A DNA stretch of 64,000 bases, taken from assembly GCA_031771865.1 (NCBI GenBank), contig JASISA010000025.1, positions 124,001 to 188,000 of the forward strand. Direction: 5' to 3'. Positions within the stretch are counted from its first letter, which is position 1; each line of letters opens with the position of its first letter. A program made the position numbers and the translations under genes. Source of the DNA: Nothophaeocryptopus gaeumannii (lineage: Eukaryota > Ascomycota > Dothideomycetes > Mycosphaerellales > Mycosphaerellaceae). Below the pieces are notes generated by a model. The model was not told the DNA's origin, ran no database searches, and worked only from the letters and a program-made list of their open reading frames with translations. Shown here piece by piece: positions 1-10,044 of the stretch.

Positions 1-991
1 CCCTGCCACTACCTTCCAGCTCTGGCCCAGCATTATGCAAACTCAACACTTGCCTCCCATCTTCTCTCTTCTTACCATGAGCAGGCGGCATCATCATCGG
101 CGAGATGCACTTCTCCGTCCAAGGCGGGCTTCCAGACTGTGTCACAAACTCGAGGAGGCGTTTCCGGCGGGCTTCGAGTTCGGCTCTGGGGACCGGGTCG
201 CGGGAGATGGAGGAGTAGGCAGTCGGAGAGGGGAGGTTGTCGAAATGTTGCGCGACCAGGTGGAGGAGGAAGAATTGGGGCGGGAAGAGGATGATACGAC
301 CTTCTTGTGCGAGACGACACCAGGCTGAGGCGGGGAGGAAACGGGCTGTTGTGTGTTCTTTGCCACCGTCTGTCGTAGGGGCTGGAATGGTGGTCTCGGC
401 CTCGGTGTCCTCCGGTGTTCCGGAGCCTTCAGATAGAGGAGTCGAGGCCAGTGTTGGGAGGAAGTAAAGATACATCTGGGTTGTGAAGCGCTTGGGCACA
501 TTAGTGGGTGTTACCCATCGAGTGAAGGGTGTCAAGCCATCGATGTCTGCTCGGCCGCCTTTCTGGGACAGCCACTGCGGGAACGAGACCTCGTTGGAGT
601 GTACCAGTTGTCGACCTTTCTCCCTCTCTGACTCAGCTACTTCTAATAGTCTGCCAAACCCGTTGTTACGTGCCAAGAGGATGCCGGATTCCTCGAAGGT
701 CTCTCGAATTGCGGCCATGCGATAGACGTCACTGTCTCGATGCCGACCTGCGGCATCTGGTTCTGGCGCTCGGCCATCGTGGAACTCCGATACGTTGCCT
801 CCAGGGAAGACATGAGCTGATGGGAAGGAAGAGGACTGCTTGACTCTCTGAAGTAGAAGGACTTGGTTATTCGGTGAGATCAGGAGCACGCTCGCGCTCG
901 GTCTCGGGATTGCGGGAGTCTTTTTGTCCTTTGGAGGCGAAGATGAATATGACCTTACTGATGTCGCTGCTCGCTTCTCCTGGGGTGCCAT
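1..991 (-). CDS. NUDT19-like Nudix hydrolase (3' end beyond window)
   Basis: One open frame runs from an ATG at 991 to the left edge with no stop, so the C-terminus is missing. Residues 62-104 hold a split Nudix box: FPGGN, an insertion of roughly 25 residues, then RETFEESGI, which fits REUxEExGU with the metal-binding glutamates present. That long insertion is typical of the NUDT19/RP2 branch, whose members hydrolyse CoA and acyl-CoA diphosphates, often in peroxisomes or mitochondria. The last visible residues (DGRQVLSL, GPELEGSGR) fit the conserved tail of fungal homologues. Start choice: 991 is followed by an S/P-rich stretch and then the first conserved strand (PSASVLLIS). The same frame stays open upstream to about 1290, with in-frame ATGs at about 1054 and 1213, so a longer N-terminus is possible. 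Substrate is inferred from the family only. Confidence 0.8.
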   Translation of the reverse strand, partial: MAPQEKRAATSVRSYSSSPPKDKKTPAIPRPSASVLLISPNNQVLLLQRVKQSSSFPSAHVFPGGNVSEFHDGRAPEPDAAGRHRDSDVYRMAAIRETFEESGILLARNNGFGRLLEVAESEREKGRQLVHSNEVSFPQWLSQKGGRADIDGLTPFTRWVTPTNVPKRFTTQMYLYFLPTLASTPLSEGSGTPEDTEAETTIPAPTTDGGKEHTTARFLPASAWCRLAQEGRIILFPPQFFLLHLVAQHFDNLPSPTAYSSISRDPVPRAELEARRKRLLEFVTQSGSPPWTEKCISPMMMPPAHGKKREDGRQVLSLHNAGPELEGSGR

Positions 992-1656
992 CGTCGATAT
1001 CGATGGCTCTCTGACTTGATACAGAAGTCTTCGCGGACCTTCGTTGCCCATAGCCTCGGCAACGTGGATGTCTCGGATGGCCTGTGTGGTAAGCGCTCGT
1101 ACAGCAGCAGGAAGTCTCAGCAGACCGCGCAGTTGAGCGAGGTTCTTCTGAGATGCCGCTTGGATGGACATGCTCCAAGCGAGTCGACCTTCAAGGCGTG
1201 GAGGTAGTGACATCGCACGAGCGTGTACACTGAAGTTTGGACCAAGCGGGGCGAGTTCTGCCGAGCCGAGGCCGAGCAATCATTCACTTGACGGTGCCAT
1301 TCTTGACCACAGGTCATGAGTAGAGGATCGGTGCTTTTGGATAAAGCTTTACTTGATTTTGCGACAAGTACTCTCGATAGGCTGCTCCATTTAAACAACT
1401 TGATTTACTACTACATGCAGAATGCTCTTCCAAAGAAGAACAAGACGTTGACGATTCACGGCTCAGAGATTCTGGAGTCCCAGTGCGGCCCCTTCGATTC
1501 AACGGTCTATCTCAACTGGACACATCATACACTACCCTGCATGAGCCACTCCTCACGCTGCCACGCCCGACGGACTCTTCCTGTCATATCATGAAGATGT
1601 GGGTATTTGACCGGCAGAACATCAGCAGAACTAGAACCCAATGCAGCATTCAGATT
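992..1656. other. Intergenic region or possible N-terminal extension of the Nudix gene
   Basis: The minus-strand frame of the Nudix gene remains open to about 1290 and could encode a basic N-terminal extension. No domain is recognisable in it. Nothing else is supported between 1290 and the stop of the DUF2231 gene. Confidence 0.3.
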
Positions 1657-2436
1657 CTACCTGTTCGCAGCAGAGGGATAAAGCTTCTCCTTCTTGTCCT
1701 CTTTCGCACCCGCAGCTCTGGCCTTCTTGATTCTGTCTTCCGTGTCATCCGCATATGTACCGACTCGAAGGTTGACATTCTTGCCTGCGTCTAGCCGTCA
1801 GCACCCATCTGAACAGCATACGCCTCTACTGTGGCTTCTGCTTACCAGCGCTCAGGCTTGTGAAGCCAACACCGAAGTTGTATGTGAGAGTACCGCCGAT
1901 GTTCGCTGCCATGAGGAAGAGAACGGTGATCACCATCTCGGCGTAGACGTGGGCTTGAGCTGGTGCATATGCTGCAGTCGCGGTGCCTGGGATCTTGCCG
2001 GCTACGGTGTCCTTGACCTGGCTTCTGCGCTGATACCAGATGTAAGTGCTCACGGCGAGCACGATGTCGTTGAAGATGGCGTGTGCGAAGGTCGCCTTGA
2101 CCTTGCTCTTGATTGTCTTGCCATCGGCCTCGTACATGCCTTGCTTCTTGAGCATCATAACGAGCTCGCGGCCGCCAGTCACTACGGCTGGGATCGCGGT
2201 GATCAGGCCCATGGAGAGCAGGTAGTAGCTTGCGCGCGTGGCATCGTTGGCGGAGAGAAAGTTGGAGGAGATGAAGCCTGGGAGCGAGGCGCGGTAGGTG
2301 TGGAGGATGTCGAGACCGTATGCGAGGAGGAGGAAGGCGAGTGGGAAGTGGACAGTCGCTGGATGAACTGGTCTGATTCTTGAGTTAGGTGTCACTCTCA
2401 GAAGGCGGCATTCTTGAGGTGTACTCACTTCGCCAT
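1657..2436 (-). CDS. DUF2231 integral membrane protein
   Basis: Three exons on the minus strand: 2429-2436, 1846-2372 and 1657-1784, giving about 220 residues. Exon 1 carries only ATGGCGAA, an 8-nt coding exon. It is followed by a GTGAGT donor, a CTAAC branch point and a CAG acceptor, and splicing yields MAKPVHPATVHFPLAF. The second intron (1785-1845) runs from GTAAGC to GCAG, and the last exon adds a lysine-rich tail ending in ANR. The HPATVHFPLAF start and about four hydrophobic segments are characteristic of the DUF2231 predicted membrane protein family. Biochemical function is unknown; related proteins are multi-pass membrane proteins. Splice phases close exactly (663 coding nt), which supports the model. 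Confidence 0.75.
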
Positions 2437-3611
2437 TGTGTATGCTTGCTGTCACTGTTGCTGTTCAGCTTGCTAGTCAAGGATGCTGCTGGCGTGGTTG
2501 AGGAAACAGGTGGAGAAGCGGATACAGAAGGAGAAACGCCAGATATACCGCTTACATCTCAATTGCCTTCTCCTGCTTACCTTCTTACGGCTGAAGAGGA
2601 TTCGGACTTGAGACTTTGGTGGTACTGCTATTGCGGTAGCTACCCTTGCGCTGCTCATGCAGTCCCGGACTTTGAGCTGACTTTTGTGCGAGATGATTGG
2701 CGGAACCACCCCAGGAACGGGGTATCACCACGCGGATCTGTATTGACGCGCTATATTTGGCGTCAACGTGTTTTGATTGTCCGACAGCGAAGTACAAAAT
2801 CGACCAGCAGGAATTCAAAAGAGTGCGCACACGGCACCGAGAGATTTCTTTGTAAGTTAGACTCGCTTCACGAAGCATAAAGACGGCACCGAAGCCTGCA
2901 GCGACAGTCAGATGCGCCCTCACTTCTGGACTCCTACCTCACAACCTGCTGCGTTACCTGTTCAGCATAATGGCACCGTCTCATCATACGCCCGTGGCTT
3001 GGCCGTTGCAACGAAAAGCGATAACCAGGCGCTCATTGAGCGAACGGCGTTGTCTGGGATTCCTCAAGGCCATGAGTCGAGCGCGGCGCATTCGAGCTAA
3101 TGTAGCAAATCTCGCTAGCAACAGATCATGAACTGAGATACACTGTCGGACGTTGAGACCCAGCAAGAGAACACCAGGAAATACACATTCGATGCAGTTC
3201 AAAGGTCCACTATGCCTAGAAGGCACTGCAGCCACAGAAGATGACGTGAAGAGCTAGCCAAGCAATTCTGGACGTCAGGATCTCACGCATCTTGCACAAG
3301 CGCCTTGTCGAGGTTGGACACATACATTGCACGTGATGCGTAGCAGAGTTTGCTAGATCCGCACACTTGGACATCTTGATGATGGTTCGTAGCATTCTTC
3401 ACAGCCTAGGTTTCGACGAAGCTCGCGATAAGAGCTCCGCAAACGGAGCTGAGAGCTCTGCGCCCTGCAGATTGGCCGACGGGCAGCTTCATCTTGCGGA
3501 GCAACAAGTGGAATAAACATTGAGGCTCAAGTATAAGATCTTATGCCGTTCTTACTTTCTTTCTCATCTCTGGGGCTTTGCAAAAGCCATATCACTTAAC
3601 CCCCTAAGGCC
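2437..3611. other. Intergenic region between divergent genes
   Basis: This holds the presumed promoters of the DUF2231 gene (leftward) and the hydroxy acid oxidase (rightward). Short open frames on both strands show no recognisable motif. A perfect 7-bp inverted repeat with a 4-nt loop (AGCTCCG-CAAA-CGGAGCT) lies at 3433-3450. An AT-rich tataagatc lies near 3531, about 80 nt upstream of the oxidase start. Confidence 0.4.
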
Positions 3612-4922
3612 ATGGCAGGCAATCTGATACCGGTCCCTATCCCGGAGGACAAGATTCTCTGTATCAAAGACCTGCAAGATGCAGCGACGAAGAAGATGAA
3701 CAAAGCGACGAGAGGTACATATACCAGGATCAGGTGTCTGTCAGAGCTAGATCTTAACGACGTCTGCAGAGTTCTACAACTCTGGCTCCACCGACCAAAT
3801 TACAATCAACGAAAACTCCTCGGCGTACAATAAGTACCGCGTCCGTCCTCGCGTGCTCGTAAACGTTCGAAATTGCGATACATCTACGACATGTCTTGGG
3901 CGCAAAGTCGCCTTCCCTCTAGGCGTCTCCCCAGCTGGCCTTCAAGCCATGGCTCACTCAGACGGCGAACTCGCTACAGCCCGCGCCTGCGCTCGCAAAG
4001 AAGTGAACATGGCAATAAGCAGTTTTGCAAACTATTCGATCAAGGCCATTCGAGATGCTGGAAAGTCAGTTGACCCTAGTATGACCAATGCACAGCAATT
4101 GTACACTCTCAAAAACCGCGACCTCGAACTCTCCATCATCCGCGAAGCCGAATCACAAGGCTGCAAAGCCATCTTCCTCACCGCCGACTCCCCCGTTCTC
4201 GGCGTAAGATACAACGAATGGCGAAATGACTTCCGTACCCCGGAAGGTGAGTCCGTGGAGGGTGTACACCATGTCGTATTGCAAACGTTGACGTCTTTAA
4301 TTTCAGGTCTGGGAACTCCGATTATTGGCCGGGATAGTGAGACGATTCGAAAGTCAACTCATGATGACGGGTTCATGAGTTTCAATGATGATGAGCATAG
4401 CTGGGCGAGGGAGATTCCTTGGCTGAGGAGTGTGACAAGTATGGAGATTTGGATTAAGGGGGTGTTGACGGCTGAGGATACATTGAAGGCGGTGGAGATG
4501 GGGTGTGATGGGATCATCGTAAGCTACTTACACTGCTCTCAACGGGGACATGAACTGATTGACCATCCCAGGTCTCAAATCACGGTGGTCGTCAACTCGA
4601 TGGCGTTCCAGCCAGCATTGATGCCCTGCCGGAATGTGTCGAAGCGGCAGCCGGACGTATCAAGATTCATATCGATGGCGGCATTCGTTCCGGAACAGAC
4701 ATCTTCAAAGCACTGGCTCTTGGTGCTGAATGTTGTTGGGTCGGACGTCCGGCTCTTTGGGGACTGGCGTATGATGGCGAGAAGGGAGTTGAGCTGATGC
4801 TTGAGACTCTGCATACGGAGTTCAAAAGGTGTATGCAGCTCACGGGATGTAATAGAGTAGAGGATATTACCAGAGCGAGCCTTGGAGTGGTCAGGGCGGA
4901 TGGACCTTTGGCAAGACTGTGA
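3612..4922 (+). CDS. FMN-dependent alpha-hydroxy acid oxidase/dehydrogenase
   Basis: Four exons: 3612-3714, 3770-4246, 4307-4518 and 4572-4922, with GT-AG introns of 53-60 nt; 380 residues. The protein matches the FMN-dependent alpha-hydroxy acid dehydrogenase family (glycolate/lactate oxidase, flavocytochrome b2 core). Visible signatures are YNKYRVRPRVLV and FPLGVSPAGLQAMAH near the N-terminus, LTADSPVLG in the barrel, the active-site block SNHGGRQLDG at the exon 3/4 junction, and IHIDGGIRSGTD plus LGAECCWVGRP for FMN phosphate binding. It should oxidise a 2-hydroxy acid to the 2-oxo acid and, if an oxidase, produce hydrogen peroxide. The last three residues are ARL, a permitted PTS1 variant, so a peroxisomal location is plausible. 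The gene looks intact; the substrate cannot be read from sequence. Confidence 0.88.
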
Positions 4923-6022
4923 GTAGGGCCAGAGCCTCGCAAGATCAGCCCTCGATCAGGTCTTGTGCCCTTTGGCCGTGCCCTTTGGCCTTCAGATCCT
5001 GAGTTACTCATGGTATGATGGTAGCATTGAAGGAACTCGGGTCAGTATTAGCGTCTGACTGCATCTGCGTGCCTGCTTCTTTCAACCCCCTTCACAACCT
5101 AAACTGTTCGAGATCCTGCCGAGTGTAATAATCTACGACTCTTGGAATGCATGTCAGATGTTAGAGCAGAAGCCTTGCATCCGTTTCCTCATATCGAAGA
5201 AGTGTCTCGGCAAGAGATATATCGACCGGGGCCGAGACGTTCATCCGTGCTCCGGAATGCCAAGAATAGCAAGAGCCAGCCGGCTTCGCAACTGCTGTGA
5301 AAGCTTCCCAGTCCTTCGCATCAAGGCAGAAGCCAGGTTGCCATTACCTCACCACTTTCCACTCTCAGCCTGCTCTCCACGGTCCGCTCTCCGCGGCCAG
5401 CATGTCGTCTCTCAAACGAAACTGCATCCCAGCCAATCTTGGCAAACACGTTCGTCCGGTCTGACACGTGCAAAAGATGCATGGATGACGACTTCTTATG
5501 CCTTGGCGAGACATATTCGACGACTGAATGAAGAGAAAGAGCCGTGAGAAAGAGTGCGTAGTGTGTCGGGGTGGAAGAAGTGGAGCTCGAGTGCACACCA
5601 TTCCGGCGGGGTAGCAACACCCAGTCGAGCCAGACCCAGCTCCGTATGGTGGCAAGGTGGAAGATGTGTAGATAGTACCTGCAGGCCTTCGCGGGCGCTG
5701 GCTGGAACAATCCTTATCACTGGGTGAATACCTGCGTTTGCCCTGCTTTCTGACCTGAATGGGCGAGAAAGAAACGGAAGAGCGGCGAGACGGGTCTTGG
5801 TACCATCCTACTTCTTGGTCTCTCATACTTTCTTCGGTTGTTCTTGGGAGAGCTGTACCTATTGTGGGCCACGCGACCTCCTCGTGCGACTGATACTACT
5901 GCAACACCACCCTGCCGGGGTTCAGATCCTTGGGCGTCCTCAACTGTGGAACTCCACTGCGGCATTTGCGGCACCATCTTACAACAGACTATACTATCGA
6001 CCTACCTCGAGAAGTTGTTTGA
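4923..6022. other. Intergenic region, no supported gene
   Basis: Overlapping open frames of 60-150 codons occur on both strands at about 5160-5830. None shows a domain, a consistent splice pattern or a clear frame preference. Confidence 0.3.
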
Positions 6023-6805
6023 ATGCCAGGACTCGCTCAAGAATCCATCATTTACACCACTTCTCCCGCCTCCTCATCATCTTCCACCATGCCTTCACGA
6101 AGAGGGCCACGCCGGCCAGCGATGTACAACACGCCTTCGATCCGATCGGGCGGTTTCGGTGCTCTGCAAGTCGAAGCAATCACGAATCGGCCGCTCTCGA
6201 TCCAGCGACGGCATTTTGCCGCGAGTCAACTACGTATGCGCGACATCGAGCCCGATGAGCTGGACTCCAGTGAATGGGTCCGCTTCCTAGTCATGGAAGG
6301 GCGCGAGCGCGAGAGATGGATGACAAATTTCATCACCCGAAGGAGAGAAAGCACCGCGAGCTCAAGCAGCAACATCAGTACGGATATCGATCGTGAGGTG
6401 GCGCATGACAAGGCCGAAGAGGCCAGGCTGGAGGCTGAAGACGCACGAAGAGAGGAGACGAGGGCCATGCAGCCGGATACTAGGCGGTCACCGCCGCCAT
6501 CTTCGCCGCCTGCCATGAGATCTGGGCATGGACAGACGCCATTTGTCAGCCTGTGGGCAAGACATATGAATGAGATTGAGAGTGGCGAGGGTGTGAGGTA
6601 CACACCTCGCAGGCCGATGCACTCGAGACGGGCTGTGGGTGATGAAGATGCACCGCCTTCGTATCACAGCATTGTTCCTCCGAACGAGGCACCGCCGGCT
6701 TACGAGCCACGATCTGACGACGAGGAGATGAGATCGGGCGACGAAAGTGAGTCTCGTCGAGCGAGGATCAGGAGACTCGGCAGCCAGTATCTGAATCGCT
6801 TCTAG
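6023..6805 (+). CDS. Hypothetical disordered protein with two PPxY motifs
   Basis: Single-exon frame of 260 residues from 6023, or 238 residues if the second ATG at 6089 is used; the later start begins with a basic MPSRRGPRR. The sequence is charged and low in hydrophobic residues, with an acidic/Arg-rich middle (EEARLEAEDARREE) that may form a helix. Near the C-terminus are two PPxY motifs, APPSYHS and APPAYEP. In fungi PPxY motifs are docking sites for WW domains of Rsp5/Nedd4 HECT ubiquitin ligases, and disordered adaptors or cargo often carry them in pairs. No transmembrane segment or arrestin fold is visible, so a role as Rsp5 adaptor or substrate is inference only. Confidence 0.6.
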   Translation: MPGLAQESIIYTTSPASSSSSTMPSRRGPRRPAMYNTPSIRSGGFGALQVEAITNRPLSIQRRHFAASQLRMRDIEPDELDSSEWVRFLVMEGRERERWMTNFITRRRESTASSSSNISTDIDREVAHDKAEEARLEAEDARREETRAMQPDTRRSPPPSSPPAMRSGHGQTPFVSLWARHMNEIESGEGVRYTPRRPMHSRRAVGDEDAPPSYHSIVPPNEAPPAYEPRSDDEEMRSGDESESRRARIRRLGSQYLNRF

Positions 6806-7833
6806 CTGTATGCGGTGAAATTTTACGAGACCAACGGCCGAGCATTGGAAATTGGAGTCGAACAGCTTGAGACTGAGATCTCCGCTTTTGGGTGCATTTA
6901 GGGAAAATATTTGATGTTTACGACCTTGGATGAAATCCTGAAGGCCTACGGGTCTGCTTGGTCATGGGAGAAGAATGAAGCGAATGACCATGATGGATGA
7001 GATTGCTAATGTAGTTACGGAATAGATGGCTCTCACTTTTATCCCCTTCCCATCGTGCTGGTACTGATCCTCTTCTGCCTGCTTGCTTGCGATCGCTGCC
7101 TTGAAATGCCACGGACGGCGATTTCGATGAAGACCCGACTGCACTTGATGCAAACTACACCCCGAAGCCGAAGGGACTGGATTGCGCTCTGGACTTTCTC
7201 TAGAGTTTCGATTGTGCGATATGCACTCTGCTCTGACTCCATCGTCTCGCCAACTTTGCTGCACCTTCATCTCAAGAACGTGGTCCCTGGAGAAGCAGTC
7301 CTGCCTTACGGAACATGAGTGGCTTCGCATGCCCAAGTATGTAGGGCACGATCTTCGGAGTCGGCTAGCAGCCAGACCAGAGCCGATTATGCATGAAGGA
7401 CACCGAGAATCTTGTCTGTTACTTGCGATGGCTCTCTTAGCCTGCTGCGGAGAGATGGTAGTCGCAGCAAGCATTTGTGCTTTGGAGACGGTGCAGGGGG
7501 GAAGTGAAGGCGGGCGCTCACAACCCATCCATTGGCTGTTGTCGGCGTTGCGCTAGCTCTTGTACTTGGAGGTGCAAACACAGCCCTGCTGCTCTTTGCT
7601 GACTACTTCTGGTGTGCCTGATGCGAGCTTACCCTCATTCGGTTTGGACATCACAAGACGGAAGGCTTCTGGCAGCATACAACAGATGAGGTTCTGGAAG
7701 ACTGAGACGAAAAGCAAATGTCTACTATGGGGCTGTCACCGAGCGGTGGAATTCCACATCACTTGCCTTGCGATGCAAGCGATCATCAAGGGACCGTGGC
7801 TTTCGCAGAAGACAATGAGTTGCGACGGGATAT
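6806..7833. other. Intergenic region, no supported gene
   Basis: There are only short overlapping open frames without recognisable motifs. It presumably contains the 3' ends of the flanking transcription units. Confidence 0.3.
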
Positions 7834-8079
7834 TCACCACCAGTCTGTATCCAGATGCTCTTCAACGCGCTCCACTATCGCCATCTTGCGGCAGATGGCG
7901 CGGTAATCGTTCAGAAACCCTCCAGCTTTGGGCCGGTCGAGCCGCTTCGCACGTCCGTACAGCTCTTGCAGGTCGTGAACCTGGTCTTCCAAGGGGCACT
8001 TGATGTCAATGTCGCTGCCGATGTCGATATTGCTGCCGCTGTTATCGATGCGGCCGCTGTTCTGGTGTTGGCTGCTCAT
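7834..8079 (-). CDS. Small hypothetical protein (81 aa)
   Basis: An uninterrupted ATG-to-stop frame of 81 residues. It has a polar Asn/Ser/Asp N-terminus and a helix-prone C-terminal half (VHDLQELYGRAKRLD, YRAICRKMAIVERVEEHL) ending in DTDWW. Its ATG overlaps the stop of another short upstream frame. It lies downstream of and co-directional with the E2-domain gene. I do not recognise a family; codon composition looks coding but the length makes chance possible. Confidence 0.35.
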   Translation of the reverse strand: MSSQHQNSGRIDNSGSNIDIGSDIDIKCPLEDQVHDLQELYGRAKRLDRPKAGGFLNDYRAICRKMAIVERVEEHLDTDWW

Positions 8080-8382
8080 TTGGCGAGGGCGCTGGTGTCG
8101 TGTAGGCTGATCGTCTCAGCGCGGGCGGCGCGCCGCTGACCGCGAGCCATGATTGCTCGTGCATGGACGTCGGGAACTCGCGCGGCGCGGCTTGGGTAAA
8201 GCGACAATGTGTTGATGAGTGTGCACTCGCAAAGGAGGGGGCAACCTATGTGCGCGAGCATCATGGAGCAGTTGAAGGAAACGATCACAGGAGCAAGGAA
8301 AGAAAGAGTTTGGGGGCGAACCCATATTCATGTGGCTTCCACTGAGCGCAACGAAGCTTTTCCAGAGATCATACTCTCACAA

Positions 8383-10044
8383 CTACAAGAAGTTCTCCAG
8401 AGGGCCTTGACGACTCTTCAGAACGGCGAGAGCGCCTTTCAGCTGAGCAAGGAGACCAGTCTCATTTTCCCAAGGGATATCCATGTCCTTCTCCTGCTCA
8501 TTTTTGCCCTCTCCGCCCAGCTTCTTCCCTCCCCAGCCAGTGCCCTTGAATGGGGCGGACTTCGTTGCGGCCGAAGGGGCACTGCCAAGCATTGATAGTG
8601 ACTTCATGAAGGCCATGCTCTCATCTTGCTTGTCTTGATCCTCTCCACCCAGCTTCATCCCTCCCCAGCCAGTGCCCGCGAATGGAACGGGCTTTGTGAC
8701 GGCCGAGGCAGCACCCCCAAGCATCGGTAGTGGCGCGCCTGATCCGCCAAGAACGTTTCCGGCGCCCTTGAAATTTTCGGGGACAAACTTTTCCACGCCC
8801 ATGAACTCGTCCGCTCCATCAAGCCCATAGACTTCGTAGTCATCCCAGGAGGGCTGCTTGTTGATCTCATCCCCGTATCCGGAGAACTTGCCGCTGCAGG
8901 GTGCTGGAGTGTCGTCCTTGGCTTGCGAAACCCAGCGCTCCACAGTCAATAGGATTTCCGTCTTCTTGTTCTCGAAGTGAATGTCGATGATGGTGCTCCA
9001 AAGGGACTCGCCAGGTTTGCTAGTGAAAGACTCCTCAGGTTTCTCGCTGTTTCCGAACATCCCCACCGATTGCCTCTTGCGACCTTCTCGGGCAAAGCGG
9101 TACAGTCTCCCTTCAAGTGGATCGATCATGCCGTATTGTACGGTCCATCGACGATAATTGCGGTGGAACGACTCAGCTCCGCGGTGGTCCTGGCGGTATA
9201 GATGTCCAGGCTCATTATAGTATGGCTGTTCGCAGAAGATCATGGCCTGAATGGAAACGAAGAGCTGAAGGAGAGTGCTTCCACTGGGAGTCCATGGCGT
9301 TCCGTCCCAGGTGCCAAGAAGGGAGAGGCAGACCTTACCGTCAGCGTAAAGGTTGGGGTTGATGCATACAGAGCCTCCACCTGTGGTACGAAACTTCATG
9401 TTCGGGCTCACGTCTGGGAAGTCCTTTGGGCAGATAAGATCAAACTCGAAGAGCCCATTTTCATATGGAGTGTCCTTTGAGCCAATGATGAGAACTTTCA
9501 TGATATTGGGGCGGCTCTCGGCATAACGAACAAAGATACCGTCTGGTAGATGGCCCTTGAGCATGTCGATGTGCTCCATGATGCTTCTCACGAAGTTGCG
9601 GCGCACGCCCGTGAGCGGCTCATCTTTCGCAAGGCTGTGATATAGCATGATGAGATCGTCATCAACAGGCAGTACTTGCAGGTGCTTCTGCCAGGTGCTA
9701 TCGGTAGTACTAGTCTCAGTGGTGGTAACATGATTCTCATTGTCGCTAGTCGTCCTAGACTCGATAATCCTGGATTGGTCGGCTACTGGTGACGATGCTA
9801 CGCTGCTGCTACTCTCGATATCGGTATTCGGCGTAAAGTTGCGGGCTTTGCGGTCTTTGTCAAGGTCGATTGCCAGTTGGCGGGCGAGAATGGAGTCGCT
9901 GAGGGTTCGCTCTGCGTCCCGTGGTGTCATTTTGCACTGCGCAAGATCGTTGGACTTGCTGTCATTGCTAGCTTGCTCCTCCGAAGGTCCGAATAGACGC
10001 ATGCGCTTCTTGCGGAGCTCGTTAAGATCGCCGCGCTCAACCAT
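8383..10044 (-). CDS. E2 ubiquitin-conjugating enzyme, BIRC6/UBE2O-type UBC domain
   Basis: Single-exon protein of 553 residues. Residues about 145-310 form a UBC domain of the large BIRC6/UBE2O type: FVRYAESRPNIMKVLIIGSKDTPYENGLFEF is reduced here to its key blocks FVRYAE, VLIIGSKDTPYENG and FEFDL. These are followed by PNMKFRTTGGGSV, an NPN motif (230-232 region) and the catalytic Cys239 in DGKVCLSLLGTW. The long N-terminus is Ser/Thr-rich and polar. The C-terminus carries two near-identical copies of a short Gly-rich block (PFxGTGWGGxKLGGE), roughly residues 440-530, separated by about 40 residues. The enzyme should accept ubiquitin from E1 by thioester; family members can act as E2/E3 hybrids. 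Substrate and role of the Gly-rich repeats are unknown. Confidence 0.85.
   Translation of the reverse strand: MVERGDLNELRKKRMRLFGPSEEQASNDSKSNDLAQCKMTPRDAERTLSDSILARQLAIDLDKDRKARNFTPNTDIESSSSVASSPVADQSRIIESRTTSDNENHVTTTETSTTDSTWQKHLQVLPVDDDLIMLYHSLAKDEPLTGVRRNFVRSIMEHIDMLKGHLPDGIFVRYAESRPNIMKVLIIGSKDTPYENGLFEFDLICPKDFPDVSPNMKFRTTGGGSVCINPNLYADGKVCLSLLGTWDGTPWTPSGSTLLQLFVSIQAMIFCEQPYYNEPGHLYRQDHRGAESFHRNYRRWTVQYGMIDPLEGRLYRFAREGRKRQSVGMFGNSEKPEESFTSKPGESLWSTIIDIHFENKKTEILLTVERWVSQAKDDTPAPCSGKFSGYGDEINKQPSWDDYEVYGLDGADEFMGVEKFVPENFKGAGNVLGGSGAPLPMLGGAASAVTKPVPFAGTGWGGMKLGGEDQDKQDESMAFMKSLSMLGSAPSAATKSAPFKGTGWGGKKLGGEGKNEQEKDMDIPWENETGLLAQLKGALAVLKSRQGPLENFL

Noticed and set aside
1826..2455. 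209-residue unspliced version of the DUF2231 protein
   Set aside because: Its N- and C-termini are translated introns; GTGAGT/CTAAC/CAG and GTAAGC/GCAG sites give a better spliced product with a family-like start.
2473..2923. Overlapping minus-strand frames considered as a small mitochondrial protein gene
   Set aside because: No match to ribosomal or MICOS signatures, and two frames compete without splice support.
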